A stretch of 9,236 nucleotides of DNA, taken from assembly GCA_023257325.1 (NCBI GenBank), contig JALRCP010000131.1, forward strand, positions 1 through 9,236, given 5' to 3'. Positions 5,769 through 9,236 of this stretch are shown one piece after another. Under the pieces are notes generated by a model. That model was not told where the DNA came from. It did not search any database and saw only the letters and a program-made list of their open reading frames with translations. Position numbers and translations under genes: made by a program. Source of the DNA: Polynucleobacter sp. Lineage in GTDB: Bacteria; Pseudomonadota; Gammaproteobacteria; Burkholderiales; Burkholderiaceae. Within the stretch, counting starts at the first letter, position 1. The number at the start of each line of letters is the position of its first letter.

Positions 5769-6815
5769 ATGAAGATTGATTTAAATGCCACATTGCGTGA
5801 ACACAATACCTTTGGATTTGATGTCAAAGCACACATTTTGTCTTATTTGACAGAGAGTTCTGATATTCCAGAATTTGTGAAGCAAGCCCAAGAAAGCCAA
5901 CAGGAGTGGCGCATCATTGGGGGTGGTAGCAACTTGGTTTTGGCCAGTGATTTAAAGGGCATGACGGGCTTGATGCAAATTTTGGGCCGTCGCTTACTCA
6001 AAGAAACTGCGACGCATCATTATGTAGAAGCCATGGCCGGAGAATCTTGGCATGAGTTAGTGGCTTGGTGTTTAGAGCAGGGGTACGCAGGTCTTGAAAA
6101 TTTGGCTTTGATTCCGGGTACTGTGGGTGCCGCGCCTATTCAAAACATCGGAGCCTATGGATTGGAGTTGGCTCAAGTCCTGGATAGTTTATTGGCCTAT
6201 GACACTCAAAAAAATACTTGGGTGACATTGACTCGTGATGAGTGTCACTTTTCATACAGAGACAGTCTTTTTAAACAGGAACCCAATCGATTGATTGTTG
6301 CCTCTATCACCTTGGACTTGCCAAAAAAATGGGTGCCCAATCTATCGTATGCAGAATTAAAAAATGCGTTTGCCAATCAGAGCAACATCACGCCACGAGA
6401 TATTTTTGAGCGCGTCTGTGCCATTCGTCGAAGTAAGTTGCCTGACCCCAAGTTGATTGGCAATGCAGGCAGCTTCTTTCATAACCCTGTTGTGAATGAT
6501 TCAATCTATCAAAAATTAAAAAGCCGATTCCCTGATTTGGTGGCTTATTCAACCTATCCAACTACCCAAACTAACCAAACTACCCAAACCATCCCGCACT
6601 GGAAATTAGCAGCTGGTTGGCTCATTGATCAATGCGGTTTAAAGGGGTACCGTCAAGGCTCTGTGGGCGTTTATGAAAAACAAGCCTTGGTCTTAGTAAA
6701 CCATGGTGGGGGTACAGGTAAAGAGCTATTGCACTTAGCGAAAACTATTCAGGACCGCGTTCAAGAAAAGTTCGGAGTGGCTCTCACCATTGAGCCAGTG
6801 ATTCTCAATCAATGA
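5769..6815 (+). CDS. murB: UDP-N-acetylenolpyruvoylglucosamine reductase
   Basis: MurB is the cytoplasmic FAD enzyme that reduces UDP-GlcNAc-enolpyruvate with NADPH to UDP-MurNAc in peptidoglycan precursor synthesis. The 348 residues include EHNTFGFDVKA (11-21) and the FAD loop IIGGGSNLVL (49-58). ENLALIPGTVGAAPIQNIGAYG (110-131) and YRDS (163-166) mark the type I E. coli-like form. GNAGSFFHNP (231-240) contains the proton-donor Ser235, and TIEPV (340-344) holds the catalytic Glu342. Length is close to E. coli MurB (342). A low-complexity TTQTNQTTQT stretch (265-274), coded by an exact-frame 9-bp repeat, sits before KLAAGWLIDQCG. The ATG at 5769 has no clear ribosome-binding site. Its promoter must lie in the 49 bp shared with yajQ or inside yajQ. 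Confidence 0.97.
   Translation: MKIDLNATLREHNTFGFDVKAHILSYLTESSDIPEFVKQAQESQQEWRIIGGGSNLVLASDLKGMTGLMQILGRRLLKETATHHYVEAMAGESWHELVAWCLEQGYAGLENLALIPGTVGAAPIQNIGAYGLELAQVLDSLLAYDTQKNTWVTLTRDECHFSYRDSLFKQEPNRLIVASITLDLPKKWVPNLSYAELKNAFANQSNITPRDIFERVCAIRRSKLPDPKLIGNAGSFFHNPVVNDSIYQKLKSRFPDLVAYSTYPTTQTNQTTQTIPHWKLAAGWLIDQCGLKGYRQGSVGVYEKQALVLVNHGGGTGKELLHLAKTIQDRVQEKFGVALTIEPVILNQ
6561..6590 (+). repeat. In-frame 9-bp tandem repeat inside murB
   Basis: Three consecutive units read ACTACCCAA (6561-6569), ACTAACCAA (6570-6578) and ACTACCCAA (6579-6587), followed by a partial ACC. They encode Thr-Thr-Gln, Thr-Asn-Gln, Thr-Thr-Gln, Thr. Unit length is a multiple of three, so copy-number change would keep the frame. 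The repeat lies in a linker between the FPDLVAY and KLAAGWLID segments. Confidence 0.85.
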
Positions 6816-6823
6816 TGAGATTC

Positions 6824-7714
6824 TCAGAGTAGCAGTAGCCAAATCGGCAAAGTGACGGCTGCTGCAATCGTCATAATCGAAATACAAATCGCGACCAATA
6901 CACCGTCGCCACCCATGCGATTGGCAAGGACATAGGCGGTGGTGGCAGTTGGCATGGCAGCAAACAGCACCACGCTATTGAGCTGTGCTTGGGAGAGCCC
7001 CATATAGCGACCCAGTATCAACGCAACGGCAGGCATTGCTAGTAATTTAATGGCGCTCCAATAAGCAATCAGAGCCCCATCCTTTTTGCTTTGAATCCAC
7101 ATCAGACCTGAGCCTACTGTGAGTAGTCCCATGGCAATTGATGCCGCACCGAGGCGTGACATGCCTAGGGCCAAAGGTTCTGGGAGTTTTAATCCCAAAA
7201 TGTTGCTGATCAATCCCAGGGTGGTTGCAATGATCAAAGGATTTTTAATCAATTCTTTAAAAATATGAGTATCAGAGTTCTTGGCCAAGGCCCACACAGC
7301 AAAACCATTGGCCACGGGCACAAAGCATCCCGTGGTAATCGCCATCAAAGCCACGCCTTCTTCACCTGCTAGTCGACCTGCGGCTGCAAAAGCAATGTAA
7401 GAGTTGAAGCGAAACGCCGTCTGAAAACCTGAGGACCAACTGACTGAGTTGGGTTTAAAAATCCATTTGGCGGCATAACTCAAAGCCATGGCGCTGAAAA
7501 ATGCCACAGCAGCCACAAACAACATGGTGCTGGTGCCGCCCCAATCAAAATGTGTTTGATTGATTGAATGAAACAAAAGAGCGGGGAAGAGGACGTAATA
7601 AACCAGTTTTTCTGCGCTTTCCCAAACTGTTTTATCTAAAACGGTGTAGCGCACCAACAGAAAACCCAGCAAAATGAGCATGAAGTCGGGAAGCAATAAA
7701 AGTGCTGAGTTCAC
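6824..7714 (-). CDS. AEC (auxin efflux carrier) family transporter
   Basis: This is a very hydrophobic protein of 296 residues from the chosen GTG, with about ten predicted membrane helices. Near the N-terminus LLLLPDFMLILLGFLLVRY and VYYVLFPALLFHSI are typical of the bacterial AEC/YwkB-like permease family. The second half has NPLIIATTLGLISNILGLKLPEPL, LGAASIAMGLLTVGSGL and LLAMPAVALILGRYMGL, then FAAMPTATTAYVLANRMGGD, the usual repeat-like motif of the family. Substrates in bacteria are mostly dicarboxylates or amino acids where known; none can be assigned here. A TTG at 7741 would give a start nine codons earlier, overlapping the xerD ATG by one base. I prefer the GTG at 7714, preceded by AAGAGA and followed at once by the family-like hydrophobic opening. 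It is divergent from xerD and convergent with murB (8-bp gap). Confidence 0.88.
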   Translation of the reverse strand: MNSALLLLPDFMLILLGFLLVRYTVLDKTVWESAEKLVYYVLFPALLFHSINQTHFDWGGTSTMLFVAAVAFFSAMALSYAAKWIFKPNSVSWSSGFQTAFRFNSYIAFAAAGRLAGEEGVALMAITTGCFVPVANGFAVWALAKNSDTHIFKELIKNPLIIATTLGLISNILGLKLPEPLALGMSRLGAASIAMGLLTVGSGLMWIQSKKDGALIAYWSAIKLLAMPAVALILGRYMGLSQAQLNSVVLFAAMPTATTAYVLANRMGGDGVLVAICISIMTIAAAVTLPIWLLLL

Positions 7715-7718
7715 GATG

Positions 7719-7724
7719 TCTCTT
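7719..7724 (-). promoter_or_regulatory. Possible ribosome-binding site deciding the AEC transporter start
   Basis: The minus strand reads AAGAGA, four bases before the GTG at 7714. It is a partial Shine-Dalgarno match, while nothing comparable precedes the upstream TTG at 7741. It favours the GTG start but is weak evidence. Confidence 0.4.
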
Positions 7725-7740
7725 TTAGAATAAAAGCTCA

Positions 7741-8733
7741 ATGGTAGTCAAAAAATCAACTTCTGGCAGAAAAACTGATGACGAGCTTCATCAGAGTGAT
7801 TCAGTTGTCAGTAAAAATCTCATCAAAAGCATGGAGGCCGTAGACGCTTTTTGCGATGCCTGTTGGTTGGAAGACGGTTTATCCAAAAATAGCTTAAGTG
7901 CTTATCGCCAAGATTTATTGCTTTTTTCAAGATGGTTAGATCTTGAGAGAACCAAATTTATTTACGAAGCAGATGCGAGCGATGTGATGTCATATATGGC
8001 ACATCGTCGGGCTGACAAGGCCACCACTGCGAATCGACGTTTGACTGTTTTAAAACGTTTTTATCGTTTAGGTATTCGAAAAAAAATCATTCAAACCGAT
8101 CCTTGTTTGAACCTTAGGGCTGCGAAGCAGGCGCCTCGTTTTCCGAAAACTTTGAGTGAGTCTCAAGTGGAGTCTTTACTCAACGCACCTGATATAGAGA
8201 CCCCATTGGGGATTCGTGACCGCACCATGCTAGAGCTCATGTATGCCAGTGGCCTGCGGGTTTCAGAAATTGTTTCTCTTAAAACCATTGAAATTGGTTT
8301 GAACGAAGGCGTGGTTCGAATTGTGAGCGGTAAGGGGGGTAAAGAGCGTTTGGTGCCATTTGGTATGGAAGCTGCTACTTGGCTGAAAAAGTATTTGGAC
8401 GAAGCCAGACCCAGTCTGGTGAGCGCTGCAAAGCAAGCAAAGTCGAGTCAAGACTTATTTCTTGCTCGGCATACGGGCTCAGGCATGACCCGACAAGCTT
8501 TTTGGCACATCATTAAGCGATACGCCACCTTGGCAGGCATTGATGTGCCCTTGTCCCCACACACGCTTCGGCATGCCTTTGCTACACACTTATTGAATCA
8601 TGGCGCTGATTTAAGGGTGGTCCAATTATTATTGGGACATGCGGATATTTCAACCACACAGATTTACACTCATGTTGCGCGTGAACGTTTAAAAAATATT
8701 CATCAACAACATCACCCTAGAGCCAGTTTATAA
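7741..8733 (+). CDS. xerD: Tyrosine recombinase XerD
   Basis: XerD acts with XerC at the dif site near the terminus, under FtsK control, to resolve chromosome dimers. The 330 residues hold an N-terminal core-binding domain (about 33-120, [18 protein letters not shown]) and a catalytic domain. The active-site set is complete: Arg173 (SGLRVSE), Lys198 (SGKGGKE), His274 and Arg277 ([13 protein letters not shown]), His300 (LGHADIS) and nucleophile Tyr309 (IYTHVA). [25 protein letters not shown] and the ending HQQHHPRA resemble XerD rather than XerC. E. coli XerD has 298 residues. The extra 30 or so are a polar, Lys/Ser-rich N-terminal tail, which would vanish if translation began at ATG 7831. Neither start has a clear ribosome-binding site. 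plsY follows after 19 bp. Confidence 0.95.
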   Translation: MVVKKSTSGRKTDDELHQSDSVVSKNLIKSMEAVDAFCDACWLEDGLSKNSLSAYRQDLLLFSRWLDLERTKFIYEADASDVMSYMAHRRADKATTANRRLTVLKRFYRLGIRKKIIQTDPCLNLRAAKQAPRFPKTLSESQVESLLNAPDIETPLGIRDRTMLELMYASGLRVSEIVSLKTIEIGLNEGVVRIVSGKGGKERLVPFGMEAATWLKKYLDEARPSLVSAAKQAKSSQDLFLARHTGSGMTRQAFWHIIKRYATLAGIDVPLSPHTLRHAFATHLLNHGADLRVVQLLLGHADISTTQIYTHVARERLKNIHQQHHPRASL

Positions 8734-8752
8734 ATCCAACACCATCTCTTTT

Positions 8753-9236
8753 ATGACCCCAATCATCTTTCATGCTTTATTAATTTTGATGGCCTACTTG
8801 ATAGGTTCAATTTCTTTTGCTGTGTTGGTCAGTAAAGTCATGGGCTTGCCCGACCCGCATAGCTATGGCTCAGGCAACCCTGGTGCGACCAATGTTTTGC
8901 GCACAGGCAGTAAAGCTGCAGCCATTCTGACCCTGTTAGGTGATGCAGCCAAAGGTTATGTGGCGGTGTTGCTTGCCAGAGCTTTGATTGGCGTTGACAT
9001 TGATTCTTGGGTTTTACCAGCAGTAGCGATTGCTGCATTTGTAGGACATTTATTTCCGGTATTTCATGGTTTCAAAGGCGGTAAGGGTGTGGCAACAGCT
9101 CTAGGGATTTTGTTGGCGATTAACTGGGTCTTGGGTTTGACCACCTTATCGACTTGGTTGATTGTGGCAGTCTTCCTGCGTTACTCCTCTCTGGCTGCTT
9201 TAGTTTCCGCTCTCTTTGCGCCGGTTTACTTTGTCT
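8753..9236 (+). CDS. plsY: Acyl-phosphate:glycerol-3-phosphate acyltransferase PlsY, 3' end cut by window
   Basis: PlsY is an integral inner-membrane enzyme that moves an acyl group from acyl-phosphate (made by PlsX) to glycerol-3-phosphate, giving lysophosphatidic acid, the first step of phospholipid synthesis. The 161 residues visible begin [20 protein letters not shown], a first membrane helix. The conserved loop [19 protein letters not shown] (38-56) follows, then GDAAKG (63-68). The phosphate-binding-type loop [10 protein letters not shown] (106-115) and further hydrophobic helices follow up to the window end. The family is about 200 residues, so the last fifth is missing. The ATG at 8753 is 19 bp after the xerD stop with no terminator between them, so co-transcription is likely. 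No Shine-Dalgarno is evident before it. Confidence 0.95.
   Translation, partial: MTPIIFHALLILMAYLIGSISFAVLVSKVMGLPDPHSYGSGNPGATNVLRTGSKAAAILTLLGDAAKGYVAVLLARALIGVDIDSWVLPAVAIAAFVGHLFPVFHGFKGGKGVATALGILLAINWVLGLTTLSTWLIVAVFLRYSSLAALVSALFAPVYFV

Noticed and set aside
8838..9038. Minus-strand 66-codon frame opposite plsY
   Set aside because: It is fully covered by the conserved PlsY reading frame, so it is an opposite-strand shadow.
1..9236. Mobile element, CRISPR, phage or defence system in the window; XerD as part of an integrative element
   Set aside because: No transposase, terminal inverted repeats, spaced direct repeats, att-like duplications or tRNA were seen, and XerD matches the housekeeping form with its full HQQHHPRA ending and a plsY neighbour.

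Overview
The window reads as an ordinary stretch of core chromosome from a betaproteobacterium, most likely a Burkholderiales member close to Polynucleobacter. I base this on protein-level resemblance (XerD, PlsY, Fe-superoxide dismutase, XseA, the ExbB/ExbD-LpxK-Trm112-KdsB order), moderately AT-leaning sequence and short intergenic gaps. The genus is inferred from memory of such genomes, not from a search. I see no mobile element, CRISPR array, tRNA, rRNA or recognisable defence or secretion system. Twelve protein genes are present, two of them cut by the window ends.

Left block (1-2975, all minus strand): a compact unit read from right to left as exbB, exbD, lpxK, a Trm112/YcaR-type small protein and kdsB (cut at position 1). 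Gaps are 4-48 bp. LpxK (lipid A 4'-kinase) and KdsB (CMP-Kdo synthetase) both feed the inner core of lipopolysaccharide. ExbB/ExbD form a proton-driven motor of the TolQR/ExbBD type.

Central block (2976-5233): a 295-bp divergent region with two DnaA-box-like sites and an AT-rich middle, then xseA (exonuclease VII large subunit) and sodB (iron superoxide dismutase) on the plus strand. A strong rho-independent terminator follows and can serve both strands.

Right block (5234-9236): yajQ (minus) diverges from murB (plus, peptidoglycan precursor synthesis). murB converges within 8 bp on an AEC-family membrane transporter gene (minus), which in turn diverges from xerD (plus, chromosome dimer resolution). 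plsY (plus, glycerol-3-phosphate acyltransferase of phospholipid synthesis) follows and is cut at the right end. The common theme is cell-envelope precursors (LPS, peptidoglycan, phospholipid) plus DNA maintenance (xseA, xerD).

The least explained observations are the DnaA-box pair and a possible 21-codon leader ORF upstream of xseA, and an in-frame 9-bp tandem repeat inside murB. I did not find a convincing undescribed system.
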